The notes beneath the pieces are model-generated. The model saw nothing but the letters and a program-made list of their open reading frames with translations. It did not search any database and was not told where the DNA came from. DNA of 30,061 nucleotides from Scytonema sp. UIC 10036 (lineage in GTDB: Bacteria; Cyanobacteriota; Cyanobacteriia; Cyanobacteriales; Nostocaceae), in contig NZ_WJFC01000168.1 in assembly GCF_009725235.1 (NCBI RefSeq), forward strand, positions 1 to 30,061. The letters are read 5' to 3'. Of the stretch, positions 1-8,743 are shown piece after piece. The position numbers were made by a program, and so were the translations under genes. Each line of letters opens with the position of its first letter. Positions within the stretch are counted from its first letter, which is position 1.

Positions 1-34
1 TTTGAACCAGGCGGTCATCCCTGAGTATTTCTGC

Positions 35-274
35 TCATTTCGACCAACGAATCACAGCATCCGCCATGCGGTGGGGTAGTTGAATAATTGAATATTCAAC
101 ACTACGAGGATTATCCATTCGTTTAGAAGCATCTATGATTTCTAATCCTACTACGTTTCCCGATTGGTCATAATCAAAAATAACACCAGGTTTCTCTTCA
201 TCGCTTTCTTCAATTGCTGCATTGCTAAAAATTATTCTCAAAATATCTACTTCAGGGTCATAGGTGATTTTCAT
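35..274 (-). CDS. DUF2283 family small protein
   Basis: This 79-residue protein opens with MKITYDPEVDILRI and continues with an acidic stretch (EESDEEKPGVIFDYD) and G-LEIIDAS. That is the usual DUF2283 pattern of a short beta-rich protein starting 'MKI-YDPE-D-L'. Its function is not established. The ATG at 272-274 overlaps the TGA of the upstream DUF4258 gene (ATGA, bases 271-274), so the two are almost certainly co-transcribed and translationally coupled. DUF2283 proteins often sit beside small DUF4258 or RelE-like partners, so an antitoxin-like or accessory role is possible. That role is inferred from context only. Confidence 0.82.
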   Translation of the reverse strand: MKITYDPEVDILRIIFSNAAIEESDEEKPGVIFDYDQSGNVVGLEIIDASKRMDNPRSVEYSIIQLPHRMADAVIRWSK

Positions 275-531
275 GTTTGTCTCCAGTATTTCTCAATTTT
301 GCTAGTTCGATAAACAGTTATAACAACTGCTGGATCGACATCATCTGCTACAATAACGCGCAGCAAAAAGATTTTACCGTTATCAAACTTAACCTGTGAC
401 TGATATACTTTGCGTCCATTTCTTTCTTGCACAATCTGTTGAGGATTCTCTAAAACATCTCCAACTAAGGATAATGCGATTCCTCGTCGTTCTATTTCTG
501 TTCGTGCATGACGAGAAATTGTGTATCTCAT
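271..531 (-). CDS. DUF4258 domain protein (possible toxin-like partner)
   Basis: This 86-residue basic protein begins MRYTISRHARTEIERRGI. The 'SRHA-ER-GI' opening, the following 'V-DVLENPQQIV' and the later 'ILRVIV...VITVYRTSKIEKYW' match DUF4258, a small fold loosely related to BrnT/RelE-like proteins. It is the first gene of a two-gene unit and its TGA overlaps the ATG of the DUF2283 gene by four bases. The start is the ATG at 529-531; it is followed upstream by AT-rich DNA. A toxin role is inferred only from size and pairing. No catalytic residues can be assigned from the sequence. Confidence 0.8.
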   Translation of the reverse strand: MRYTISRHARTEIERRGIALSLVGDVLENPQQIVQERNGRKVYQSQVKFDNGKIFLLRVIVADDVDPAVVITVYRTSKIEKYWRQT

Positions 532-904
532 TTGTTGAATTTTTAAGAAAATACATAAATATTGTGTAACAATTTACCTACTTTTCACTCGAAGACTACT
601 TATTTCAATAAACTGCCAAGACGCAAAGAGCGTGAAGAAAGAGGAAAAGCATGCAGGTATCAATTTATACTAAAAAGGGAGTTATGTCAAATTTAATTTA
701 GCATTAGCAATTAGAAATCGCGGCTACGCAGACAAAACCAGACGGGAGCAGGTTTTGCTATATATTTGCTGTTCGGTCTTAAATTATTAGGATTGTTATA
801 TTATGAGAAATCTCCTAAAAGCTTAATGTGTAAGTAACCCACTTCTGTTAACCTAAGCTTAAGCAGTGTAGCGTGGTTCTGCTGTCAAAACAAGGAGGAA
901 AAAA
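532..904. other. Intergenic region upstream of the first cheB
   Basis: About 370 AT-rich bases lie between the divergent DUF4258 and cheB genes, so promoters for both should be here. A short hairpin with arms CAAAACC (733-739) and GGTTTTG (751-757) is the only clear structure. A strong Shine-Dalgarno sequence, AAGGAGG at 892-898, lies 6 bases before the cheB ATG. I found no convincing paired -35/-10 and no small ORF with supporting features. Confidence 0.5.
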
Positions 905-1951
905 ATGCCCGGACACGACATTATTGTTGTCGGAGCATCGGCGGGCGGAGTCGAAGCACTGACTTTCTTGGTAAAAAATTTGCCACAAGATCTGAAGGCT
1001 GCTGTCTTAATAGTCTTACACGTACCCAGCCACGGTAGTAGCGTTTTACCCCGAATTCTTGAGAGAGCAGGGAATTTGCCTGCCGTTCATGCTCGAGATG
1101 GTGAACCCCTTTTGCTAGGACGAATCTATGTTGCTCCCCCAGATTATCACTTATTGGTCAAACCGGGAACTTTACAACTGGCTCGTGGCCCAAGGGAAAA
1201 TAATCATCGTCCTGCAATAGATCCCTTGTTTCGTACTGCAGCAAGAGCTTACGGACAACGAGTCATTGGTGTGGTGTTGACTGGTAGTCTTGATGATGGG
1301 ACAGCAGGACTCAGGGCGGTAAAAATGCGGGGTGGTGTGGCTGTTGTCCAAAACCCTGATGATGCATTGTATGGGGGAATGCCAAGCAGTGCCATTGAAA
1401 ACGTGGATGATATTGATTATATATTACCACTATCAGATATTCCAAGTGTGTTGGCAGATGTGGTAAATATGCCAGTGGAAGTTGCTGCAGAAAATCCCAT
1501 TTCTGAGGAACTAGCCTTTGAATCTGATTTGGCAGAGATGAAGATGGCACAACTTAACAATGAGGATAAACCGGGCAAACCATCTCCTTTTGCTTGTCCT
1601 GATTGCGGTGGTACCCTTTGGGACTTATCCGAAGGGGATTTGCTGCGATTCCGGTGCCGCACGGGTCATGCTTTTTCTGCAACCACCCTGCTAGCAAAAC
1701 AATCTGATGCTCTAGAGGATGCATTGTGGATTGCTCTGAGAGCTTTAGAAGAGAAAGCCTCTTTAGCACATCGTATGTCTCAACGAATGCGCGATCGCAA
1801 CCAATCTCTCTCGGCAAAACGATTAGAAGAGGAGGCAAAAGATGCTCAAACGCGTGCTGCTGTCATTCAAGAGGTACTTCTTAAGAGCGATGGGATGACA
1901 AAAGATAAAGATTTATCATCTTTGATCTTAGATGAACCAATTGAGGAGTAG
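905..1951 (+). CDS. cheB: CheB-type protein-glutamate methylesterase without receiver domain, with C-terminal zinc-ribbon-like domain
   Basis: The 348-residue protein starts directly with the CheB esterase domain and has no N-terminal response-regulator domain. Visible catalytic elements are GASAGG with Ser12, the LHVPSHG segment with His39, and GVVLTGSLDDG with the Asp pair at 130-131. In the family these form the Ser-His-Asp triad that hydrolyses methyl-glutamate on chemoreceptors. A C-terminal region carries CPDC (231-234) and CRTGH (251-255), which looks like a zinc ribbon, then a charged helix. The start is fixed by AAGGAGG at 892-898. It lies about 100 bp upstream of cheR on the same strand, in probable operon with it and the kinase at 4117. 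Without a receiver domain, activity cannot be controlled by the classic CheA phosphorelay. The cognate receptor is not in the window. Confidence 0.9.
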   Translation: MPGHDIIVVGASAGGVEALTFLVKNLPQDLKAAVLIVLHVPSHGSSVLPRILERAGNLPAVHARDGEPLLLGRIYVAPPDYHLLVKPGTLQLARGPRENNHRPAIDPLFRTAARAYGQRVIGVVLTGSLDDGTAGLRAVKMRGGVAVVQNPDDALYGGMPSSAIENVDDIDYILPLSDIPSVLADVVNMPVEVAAENPISEELAFESDLAEMKMAQLNNEDKPGKPSPFACPDCGGTLWDLSEGDLLRFRCRTGHAFSATTLLAKQSDALEDALWIALRALEEKASLAHRMSQRMRDRNQSLSAKRLEEEAKDAQTRAAVIQEVLLKSDGMTKDKDLSSLILDEPIEE

Positions 1952-2055
1952 TGGAAAATTTGCTGCATTTTAAGTCTTTTTTCCTACGATTATTTTTTAT
2001 GAAAATGATGGCTCAGTACCGTTCGATTGAAAGTTGATAAAGTATAAAATATAGC

Positions 2056-3915
2056 ATGAGTAATATCGAACCCAATCCTGACTTGGAAAACTTGCTAGAA
2101 TATATCAAACGGAATAGAGGGTTTGATTTTAGTGGTTACAAACGCACAAGCCTAAGTCGTCGAATACGGCGACGGATGCAAACACTAAATATAGAAAACT
2201 ATAGTGAGTATTTGGATTATTTAGAAGTACACCCGGATGAGTTTGTCGAGCTATTTAATACAATCCTGATTAACGTGACAGCTTTTTTTCGAGATGTACA
2301 AGCTTGGGATTACATAGCAAACGAAATTATTCCTCAAATTGTGGCTAACAAACATATTAGTAAGCCAATCCGCATATGGAGCGCTGGTTGTGCTTCTGGG
2401 GAGGAAACCTATACCTTAGCTATTTTGCTGGCAGAAGCACTGGGAATGGAACAGTACACAGCGCGAGTGAAGGTGTTTGCTACGGATGTGGATGAGGAGG
2501 CTCTCAATATTGCCCGTCAGGCAAGCTACGGTTCAAAAGAATTGCAAAGTGTTCCTCTGAATTTACAAGAGAAGTACTTTGAGCGAGTCAATGGGCGCTA
2601 TGTTGTTCAAAAAGAGCTGCGTCGCGGTGTGATTTTTGGGCGTCACGATTTGGTTCAAGATGCTCCTATTTCCAGAATTGATTTACTGGTATGTCGCAAT
2701 ACCTTAATGTATTTTAATACTGAAACCCAAGCTAAAATTCTCGCTCGCTTTCATTTTGCTCTTAACGATAACGGGTTTCTCTTTCTAGGGAAAGCAGAAA
2801 TGCTGTTTAGCAGAAACCATTCATTCAGTCCCTTAGAATTACGACAACGGGTATTTATTAAGGTGCAAAACGGCAACTTGCGCGATATGCTATTGAACAT
2901 CGCTCATCCTAGCAGGCAGCAAGCTGTTCCAGAAATGGTCGATCGGATACGCATTTATGAAGCTGCTTTTGAGATCGATCCCATTGCCCAGATCGTCGTG
3001 GATCTCAATGGCACACTCATCCTGGCTAATAGTGAAGCCCGTAACTCATTTCATCTCAACCCCAAAGAGTTGGGTCGTCCTTTGCAAGATTTAGAGCTTT
3101 CCTACCGACCGGTGGAGTTGCGATCGCGCATCGACCAAGTTCGCACCAATCGTCTCGGGATCGTATTAAAGGACGTTGAGTGGACGACATCCGACCGAGA
3201 CATCAAATATTTAGACGTGCAAATCATGCCTCTGTTGGATGATAACATTGACGAACTATTAGGTATTAAAATTATTTTTGCTGATGTTACCCGCTTTAAA
3301 AACCTACAGCAGGAACTAGTACATGCCAACCAGGAATTAGAAACGGCTTATGAAGAACTGCAATCTACTAATGAAGAATTAGAAACCACCAACGAAGAAC
3401 TCCAGTCTACTGTAGAAGAGTTAGAAACTACCAACGAAGAACTCCAGTCTACGAACGAAGAACTGGAAACCATGAATGAAGAACTGCAATCCACAAATGA
3501 GGAGTTGCAGACAATGAACGAAGAACTGCGCCAACGCAGTGAAGAACTCAATAGAGTCAACGGCTTTTTGGAATCCATTCTCACCAGTCTTCGTGCTGGA
3601 GTTGTTGTTCTCAGCCCCGATTTACATATCTTAATTTGGAACCGTAAAGCTGAGGACTTGTGGGGTTTGCGGTTTGATGAAGTTTTTTCCAAACATTTTA
3701 TGACTTTGGATATCGGCTTACCCCTAGAACCACTCAGACTGCCAATTCGCTCGATCCTAAATGGGGAATCAGATTACTATGAAGTGGTACTAGACGCAAG
3801 AAATCGCCGAGGTCGAGCTATCCAGTGCTACATAATTTGCACTCCCCTTTTAGGCGCACCCAGCGACGTTCAAGGCGTCATACTATTGATGGAAGAACGC
3901 GAACAAGAGGAATAG
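2056..3915 (+). CDS. cheR: CheR-type methyltransferase with PAS domains and NEEL coiled coil
   Basis: The 619-residue protein has a CheR all-alpha N-domain (FDFSGYKRTSLSRRIRRRM, about 24-42), then the SAM-binding domain with RIWSAGCASGEE near 106-117 and later LLVCRNTLMYF. CheR enzymes transfer methyl groups from S-adenosylmethionine to receptor glutamates. A PAS-like region (about 300-415) follows, then a long coiled coil of repeated N/T-E-E-L heptads (about 425-500), then a second PAS domain (about 505-610). It ends in EREQEE with no kinase. This is the common stand-alone half of CheB/CheR/PAS signalling hybrids. It follows cheB and precedes a PAS histidine kinase, so a three-gene sensory unit is likely. 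The substrate is unknown, as no MCP gene is nearby. Confidence 0.9.
   Translation: MSNIEPNPDLENLLEYIKRNRGFDFSGYKRTSLSRRIRRRMQTLNIENYSEYLDYLEVHPDEFVELFNTILINVTAFFRDVQAWDYIANEIIPQIVANKHISKPIRIWSAGCASGEETYTLAILLAEALGMEQYTARVKVFATDVDEEALNIARQASYGSKELQSVPLNLQEKYFERVNGRYVVQKELRRGVIFGRHDLVQDAPISRIDLLVCRNTLMYFNTETQAKILARFHFALNDNGFLFLGKAEMLFSRNHSFSPLELRQRVFIKVQNGNLRDMLLNIAHPSRQQAVPEMVDRIRIYEAAFEIDPIAQIVVDLNGTLILANSEARNSFHLNPKELGRPLQDLELSYRPVELRSRIDQVRTNRLGIVLKDVEWTTSDRDIKYLDVQIMPLLDDNIDELLGIKIIFADVTRFKNLQQELVHANQELETAYEELQSTNEELETTNEELQSTVEELETTNEELQSTNEELETMNEELQSTNEELQTMNEELRQRSEELNRVNGFLESILTSLRAGVVVLSPDLHILIWNRKAEDLWGLRFDEVFSKHFMTLDIGLPLEPLRLPIRSILNGESDYYEVVLDARNRRGRAIQCYIICTPLLGAPSDVQGVILLMEEREQEE
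3345..3530 (+). repeat. Heptad DNA repeat encoding the NEEL coiled coil of CheR
   Basis: Tandem imperfect 21-bp units (GAAGAACTxCARTCTACNAAY and variants) encode alternating E-E-L-Q-S-T-N and E-E-L-E-T-T-N heptads. The same protein motif appears in the CheB/CheR fusion at 9790-12822. It probably forms a signalling coiled coil that transmits state between the PAS modules. Confidence 0.75.
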
Positions 3916-4116
3916 TCCAAAAAGGTCAAGCATTAAAAAAAAATTCTTTTTCTCGTTATGTCATATCATTGTTTTATCATCAGGAAGATAATATAATCAG
4001 GAGGAGTAACCAAGAATTATTAGAAATTACAATTACACTATTAACCTGGTAGATAGATTCAGCATCTTGATGAGACAAGTATCTTTACGGTAGAGGAGAG
4101 GATAAGAGGAAAGCTT

Positions 4117-5439
4117 GTGAATCTGGAAAACTTTGGTCGGCAAGTACATGAGGTGCGCCGACATACCCAGCTTCTACATCATCGTGTCAGGGAATCACCA
4201 GAACAACAACAAGACTTGCTAGCTGAGGCTTTCGAGGAACTTCGTACTGCTCTGGAAGAACTGCACGTAGCAGAAGAAGAATTGCGCCAGCAAAACGAAC
4301 AGTTGGCGATCGCTTGCCAAGAGGCAGCAACAGAACGCAGACGGTATCAAGAATTATTTGATTTTGCTCCTGACGGTTATCTGGTAACAGATTCTCAGGG
4401 AAAAATTTTGGAAGCAAATCATGCTGCGGCTAACTTACTAAAAATATCAAAAAACTTTCTGATAGGAAAACCACTGGTCAATTTTTGTCCTCCAGAAGAG
4501 CGTCAAGTTTTTCGTTCTCAATTACAACGCTTAACGGATATGGAGGAAATGCAAGAATGGGAAATCCACTTGCAACCCCGTCAAGGAAGCATATTTGATG
4601 CTAGCTTGACAGTAAAAACTATACGAGACAAGGAAGGTCAATCATCTGGTTGGCGGTGGCTTATGAGAGATATAACATCTCGCAAACAAGCAGAAGAAAA
4701 ACTAAATGCAATTCAAATTCAAAATTTAAAATTACAGGAAGCTTCACGGTTTAAATCGCAGCTTTTAGCAGTTATATCTCACGAACTGCGTACACCGATG
4801 AATAGCATTTTGGGATTTTCCCAACTGTTGCTGCGCCGCTACTACCATCTATTAGCACCAGAATTAAGAGAGATGGTAGAAAGGATTATTCAAAGTGGCA
4901 AACAGCTTTTAAAATTAATTGAAGACATCCTTGATTTTTGTAAACTCGAAACAAATAAGTTAGAGTTACAGCTACGAGAGTTTAATTTGGTAGAGTTAGT
5001 CACAAGAATTACAGAAGACTTGAGCCCTCTAGCCGAACGGAAAAACTTGACTTTGGTTTTGCACTCCGATATTAAAAATCCCAAAATTATGAGCGATCGC
5101 GATCGCTTGGAACAGGTGGTTACTAACTTGATAAGTAATGCCATTAAGTTTACAGAGAGTGGCGGCGTAGTTGTAGAGTTACAACAAATCAACGGGGATC
5201 GCTTGGTGTTAATGGTGAAAGATACAGGCATTGGCATTCCCGAATCAGACACAGCACACATTTTCGCAGAATTTTGGCAAGTCGATAAGTCTACAACTCG
5301 CAAGCAAGGCGGCGTCGGATTGGGACTGGCGATCGTAGAGAAGTTAGTGCGATTAATGAAAGGAACCATCACAGTTGAAAGCAAACTAGGAGAAGGCTCA
5401 ACTTTCCGAGTAGAAATACCAAGAATCAGTGACCAGTGA
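4117..5439 (+). CDS. PAS-domain sensor histidine kinase
   Basis: The 440-residue soluble kinase starts with a charged coiled coil (about 20-75, rich in EELRTALEELHVAEEEL), then a PAS domain (about 80-190, FDFAPDGYLVTDSQGKILEAN) and the HisKA dimerisation domain with SHELRTPM, His222 being the phosphoacceptor. The ATPase domain shows the N box NLISNAIKF (Asn near 341), G1 box DTGIGIP (about 369-375) and G2 box GVGLGLAI. No transmembrane helix or receiver domain is visible, so it should sense in the cytoplasm and pass phosphate to an unlinked regulator. The start is GTG at 4117, preceded by AAGAGGA at 4104-4110. An ATG alternative is not present nearby. The last codons (SDQ-stop) lie inside a 7-bp repeat array. 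Confidence 0.9.
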   Translation: MNLENFGRQVHEVRRHTQLLHHRVRESPEQQQDLLAEAFEELRTALEELHVAEEELRQQNEQLAIACQEAATERRRYQELFDFAPDGYLVTDSQGKILEANHAAANLLKISKNFLIGKPLVNFCPPEERQVFRSQLQRLTDMEEMQEWEIHLQPRQGSIFDASLTVKTIRDKEGQSSGWRWLMRDITSRKQAEEKLNAIQIQNLKLQEASRFKSQLLAVISHELRTPMNSILGFSQLLLRRYYHLLAPELREMVERIIQSGKQLLKLIEDILDFCKLETNKLELQLREFNLVELVTRITEDLSPLAERKNLTLVLHSDIKNPKIMSDRDRLEQVVTNLISNAIKFTESGGVVVELQQINGDRLVLMVKDTGIGIPESDTAHIFAEFWQVDKSTTRKQGGVGLGLAIVEKLVRLMKGTITVESKLGEGSTFRVEIPRISDQ

Positions 5440-5471
5440 CCAATGACCAATGACCAGTGACCAGTGACCAA
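5427..5471. repeat. 7-bp short tandem repeat array (CCAGTGA/CCAATGA)
   Basis: About six consecutive heptamers alternate CCAGTGA and CCAATGA. This type of short tandemly repeated repetitive (STRR) sequence is typical of filamentous cyanobacteria. The first units overlap the end of the histidine kinase gene and supply its TGA stop (5437-5439). Confidence 0.9.
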
Positions 5472-5482
5472 CAGCAAGAGCC

Positions 5483-5725
5483 ACAAAGGACGGTATTCAC
5501 TCGCTCCAGTCCACGCCGTTGATCTCCCGCCAGGGGCGGATAGTCGGGATGCTCACAACCCACTCTGCCCAGTTGCATCGCCCGTCGGAGGAACAATTTC
5601 AGCGGCTTGACCTACTGGTATGGATGGCGGCGGACTTCATCGAACGCGCCCGTGCGGAAGCAGCGTTGCAGGAGTCGGAAGAAAAATATCGCACGTTAGT
5701 TTCCGCCACTTCAAAAATGGTTTGA
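5483..5725 (+). pseudogene. GAF-PAS sensor kinase fragment
   Basis: The frame reads TKDGIHSLQSTPLISRQG, then RIVGMLTTHSAQLHRPSEEQ, then LDLLVWMAADFIERARAEAA and a short PAS opening (ESEEKYRTLVSATSKMV) before TGA. That is the end of a GAF domain, its linker and the first residues of a PAS domain, as found inside large bacterial sensor kinases. Homology extends upstream of the only start-like codon (TTG 5519), and nothing follows the PAS start. It is therefore the middle of a gene that has lost both ends. Base use is richer in G and C than the kinase before it. It probably arrived with, or was cut by, the neighbouring DUF1016 gene. Confidence 0.75.
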
Positions 5726-5799
5726 ACGCCCATTCCGCACCCCAACTGTTACAAACGGTAATTACTGAGTGTAATCTCTAAAAAAAGAATAAAACTATA

Positions 5800-5820
5800 C
5801 TGTTTTTCTTATAAAAACAG
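5800..5820. other. Perfect 8-bp hairpin upstream of the DUF1016 gene
   Basis: CTGTTTTT (5800-5807) pairs with AAAAACAG (5813-5820) around a 5-base loop. It is AT-rich and lacks a following T run, so a terminator is only possible. It could also be a small operator for the gene that starts at 5883. Confidence 0.35.
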
Positions 5821-5882
5821 GTTAGAAAGCGTGAAAAAGTATAAAGGGTTGCTTATTCACACATAAGCGATTATTACCGTTG

Positions 5883-7010
5883 ATGTACAATACACTAACC
5901 GCCCCATACGTTCTTCTACCAGTGACCGATTCCCTTTTTCCTGAACCAGGCAACTATGATGCCTTCTTAGGCACCCTTAAACAGCGCATTCGCACCGCGC
6001 AGGTACGGGCGGCACTGGCTGTTAACCAGGAATTGGTGCTGCTTTATTGGCAGATTGGCAGGGAGATTTTACAACGCCAGCAGGAGGAAGGGTGGGGAAC
6101 TAAAGTCATTGAGCACCTAGCCAAGGATTTAAAACGGGAGTTTCCGGAGATAAAGGGTTTTTCCCGCACAAACCTGCTCTATATGAGGGCTTTCGCGGAA
6201 GCTTACCCGAATGAGTCATTCGTCCACCAGCTTGGTGGACAAATTCCCTGGCGGCATAACTGCGTTTTGCTGGATCGCGTAAAAGTGCCAGAGCAGCGGG
6301 TTTGGTACATCCAGCAGACCATCCAAAACGGCTGGAGCCGCGCCATCCTGGAGATGCAGATTGAAAGCCGTCTTTATGAACGCCAGGGCAGTGCAGTCAC
6401 CAATTTTAGCCAGACCTTGCCTAAACCCCAATCCGATCTGGCGCAGCAGCTTATCAAAGACCCGTACAATTTTGACTTCCTGACGTTGGGTAAAGAGGCG
6501 CAGGAAAGGGATTTAGAGCGGGCGCTCGTGGAACGCATTCGTGACTTTCTCCTGGAACTGGGAGCAGGATTCTCGTTTGTGGGAAGCCAGTATCCACTTG
6601 AGGTCAGTGGGCAGGAATATCGGCTTGACCTCCTGTTTTATCACCTCACGCTGCGCTGCTTTGTCATCATTGACCTTAAAATGGTGGAGTTTCAGCCAGA
6701 ATTTTCTGGGAAAATGAACTTTTATGTATCAGCGGTGAATGCTATCTTGCGGCATCCTGACGATCAACCCACCATCGGCATCATTCTGTGCAAGTCTAAA
6801 AACAAGACGATTGCCGAACTTGCACTCCAAGGAATGACACAGCCTATCGGCGTTTCTACACACAAGATAAGACAAGACGTTCCCGAACAGCTTAAAAGTA
6901 TCCTGCCTACGGTGAAACAACTGGAGATGGAGCTGGATACAGCTGCTGCCGAACTTGAAAAGCAGAAGCAGGGGAAACTAGAGACGGGCGAGCCATTCCA
7001 CACGACATAG
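5883..7010 (+). CDS. DUF1016 / PDDEXK nuclease family protein (YhcG-like)
   Basis: The 375-residue protein has an N-terminal DUF1016 domain (VNQELVLLYWQIGREILQRQ; then LAKDLKREFPEIKGFSRTNL; then IPWRHNCVLLDRV) and a C-terminal PDDEXK nuclease domain. Nuclease signatures are YRLDLLFYHLTLRCFVIIDL with its LK, followed by EF-PEFSGKMNFYVSAV; the LDLLFYH Asp and the IDLK Asp/Lys are the expected catalytic residues. Family members are widespread on mobile regions and resemble restriction-type or recombination nucleases; the substrate is unknown. ATG 5883 is preferred to TTG 5880 because it directly follows it. Codon use (many GCG, CAG, CTG) is richer in G+C than its neighbours, suggesting transfer. 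The last residues ETGEPFHTT and the stop lie in a palindromic repeat. Confidence 0.85.
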   Translation: MYNTLTAPYVLLPVTDSLFPEPGNYDAFLGTLKQRIRTAQVRAALAVNQELVLLYWQIGREILQRQQEEGWGTKVIEHLAKDLKREFPEIKGFSRTNLLYMRAFAEAYPNESFVHQLGGQIPWRHNCVLLDRVKVPEQRVWYIQQTIQNGWSRAILEMQIESRLYERQGSAVTNFSQTLPKPQSDLAQQLIKDPYNFDFLTLGKEAQERDLERALVERIRDFLLELGAGFSFVGSQYPLEVSGQEYRLDLLFYHLTLRCFVIIDLKMVEFQPEFSGKMNFYVSAVNAILRHPDDQPTIGIILCKSKNKTIAELALQGMTQPIGVSTHKIRQDVPEQLKSILPTVKQLEMELDTAAAELEKQKQGKLETGEPFHTT

Positions 7011-7037
7011 GACGGGCGAGGACGCCCATCCCACAAG
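6983..7037. repeat. Two degenerate copies of a GACGGGCGAG palindromic repeat
   Basis: GACGGGCGAG occurs at 6983-6992 and again at 7011-7020, each followed by a CCATTCCACA or CCCATCCCACA tail. The second copy is self-complementary (GGGCG with CGCCC). The first copy forms the last codons and the TAG stop (7008-7010) of the DUF1016 gene. Repeats of this kind are dispersed in cyanobacterial genomes. Confidence 0.7.
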
Positions 7038-7147
7038 ATGAAGAATTTATTTTTTGGAAATATCTAATCCTCTAAAGTACAATTAGCATACATTATTGTC
7101 AAAAAACAGTAAAAATTCGGAAATTTTGTATCCTAGAGCAATTCCCA

Positions 7148-8743
7148 ATGGATTATATCTTCGATCCACCAATCCCCGTAAAAATTCAAAAAATGAAAGA
7201 ACGGGTGCGGTGGCGGCATCCGAGCCTTGTTCAACGAGGAATCGATCAAACTAGCTTGGTCTTGGATGACGGGAACTCGGATAATCCAGAATTTTCTTTT
7301 ATGGTTATAGGTGATACCGGGTCTAAGCCATCTTATGGACAACATCCACAACGCTTAGTTGCAGAGTTAATGCTGACTCAACGCGATGAATGCCGTTTTA
7401 TTCTCCATACGGGAGATGTGATTTATGTAGTGGGTTCCCATGAGTACTACCCGCAAAATTTTATTGAACCTTATCGCGAGTTCCTAGTCGGCGGAGAAAA
7501 TTATCAAGACATTTGCTACGATCGCATGACGTTTAGTACACCCATTTTGCCAGTACTGGGGAATCACGATTACTATGATGTGCCGTTGATGTATGGTTTA
7601 ATCGCAGGAACCACACTACCACTGCGACGCCTATTGCGTTACAAAGATATAGAAATCGGCTGGCATGGTTCTTATCAAGGTAACGCATATGCGAGAGCGT
7701 TTCTTGACTACCTCAAACACTTTTCTCCTGGCGAAAAGTTAGAATATCATTTAGACAGCCATTATACAGCTAAAACCAACACCGGACGCTGTTTGCGGTA
7801 CGAACCCGGAAAGTTTACCCGCCTACCCAACCGCTATTACACTTTTCGTTATGGTGGAATTGACTTTTTTGCCCTCGACTCCAACACCTTCAATGCACCC
7901 TCCCCACTTCCTACAACAAAAGAGGGAGATACAGAACGTCGTAAATTAGAAAAGCGCCGTCACGAAATAGAAAAAGAAGAAACGCAAATTTTAGAAGCCT
8001 GTTCTCGCCTCAATCCGGATATTCCCCAAGAAGCCGAACAACTTGATGCTCTCAAAAGTAAGTTATACCAAATTGATGAAGTCAAAATTGACATAGAGAA
8101 ACAGCTTGAATCCCATCAAGCACCACCAGTAGACTTTGAACAACTCAACTGGCTGAAGCAAAGGTTAATAGAATCTTGGAATAATCAAGAAGTACGCGGA
8201 CGAGTTGTTTACTTTCACCATCCGCCCTACGTGACTGAAGCAAGCAAATGGCACCAATCCCAAACTTTAGCAGTTCGCCATCGCTTGCGTGGGGTGTTTG
8301 ATGCTGTCGCTGAAACTCTTGGTTCTCTCACTCAAGGACGTCCGATAGTGGATTTGATATTAAACGGTCATGCCCATTGTTTGGAGTATCTCCGCACAAC
8401 TCACACCGGACATGGTGATTCCCATATCCACTGTATAATTTCTGGTGGTAGCGGTCGCCGTCCCCGTCGCCAACGAGAGGAGGGATCGGAATTAATGGAA
8501 ACTTTTGAAGATGCAACAGGTAGTGATACGCGTAAAATTGCTGACTCGTTTCTTTTTGTTGGTCGCAACGGATACGATGCTCAAAAACGGCTTCCTTACT
8601 CCTTTGTGCGAATCGATGTTCGCGATGGTTCCCCTGCCAAATTTATTGTTAGACCATTTATTACAGAACGCTTTCAAGGAGAGTGGTATAATCGCGAGTT
8701 GGAGCCGATAGTCATCAGTAATCACCTGACAAATGACCAATGA
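7148..8743 (+). CDS. Calcineurin-like metallophosphoesterase
   Basis: The 531-residue protein carries the full metallophosphoesterase set: IGDTGS (Asp56), HTGDVIY (Asp90), LGNHDYY (Asn139-His140-Asp141), FHHPPY (about 357) and NGHAH (406-410). In the family these bind two metal ions and hydrolyse phosphate esters; the substrate here is unknown. A highly charged helical insert (about 255-325, rich in ERRKLEKRRHEIEKEE and later KSKLYQIDEVKIDIEKQ) interrupts the fold between NHD and HHPP, and probably forms a coiled coil or lid. No signal peptide is seen. The ATG at 7148 is not preceded by a strong Shine-Dalgarno. The TGA stop is part of a heptamer repeat array that also supplies the start of the next gene 17 bases later, so co-transcription is likely. 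Confidence 0.87.
   Translation: MDYIFDPPIPVKIQKMKERVRWRHPSLVQRGIDQTSLVLDDGNSDNPEFSFMVIGDTGSKPSYGQHPQRLVAELMLTQRDECRFILHTGDVIYVVGSHEYYPQNFIEPYREFLVGGENYQDICYDRMTFSTPILPVLGNHDYYDVPLMYGLIAGTTLPLRRLLRYKDIEIGWHGSYQGNAYARAFLDYLKHFSPGEKLEYHLDSHYTAKTNTGRCLRYEPGKFTRLPNRYYTFRYGGIDFFALDSNTFNAPSPLPTTKEGDTERRKLEKRRHEIEKEETQILEACSRLNPDIPQEAEQLDALKSKLYQIDEVKIDIEKQLESHQAPPVDFEQLNWLKQRLIESWNNQEVRGRVVYFHHPPYVTEASKWHQSQTLAVRHRLRGVFDAVAETLGSLTQGRPIVDLILNGHAHCLEYLRTTHTGHGDSHIHCIISGGSGRRPRRQREEGSELMETFEDATGSDTRKIADSFLFVGRNGYDAQKRLPYSFVRIDVRDGSPAKFIVRPFITERFQGEWYNRELEPIVISNHLTNDQ

Noticed and set aside
3825..4052. Plus-strand frame overlapping the end of cheR
   Set aside because: The first half is an out-of-frame shadow of the CheR C-terminus, and the rest is AT-rich intergenic DNA with no ribosome site.
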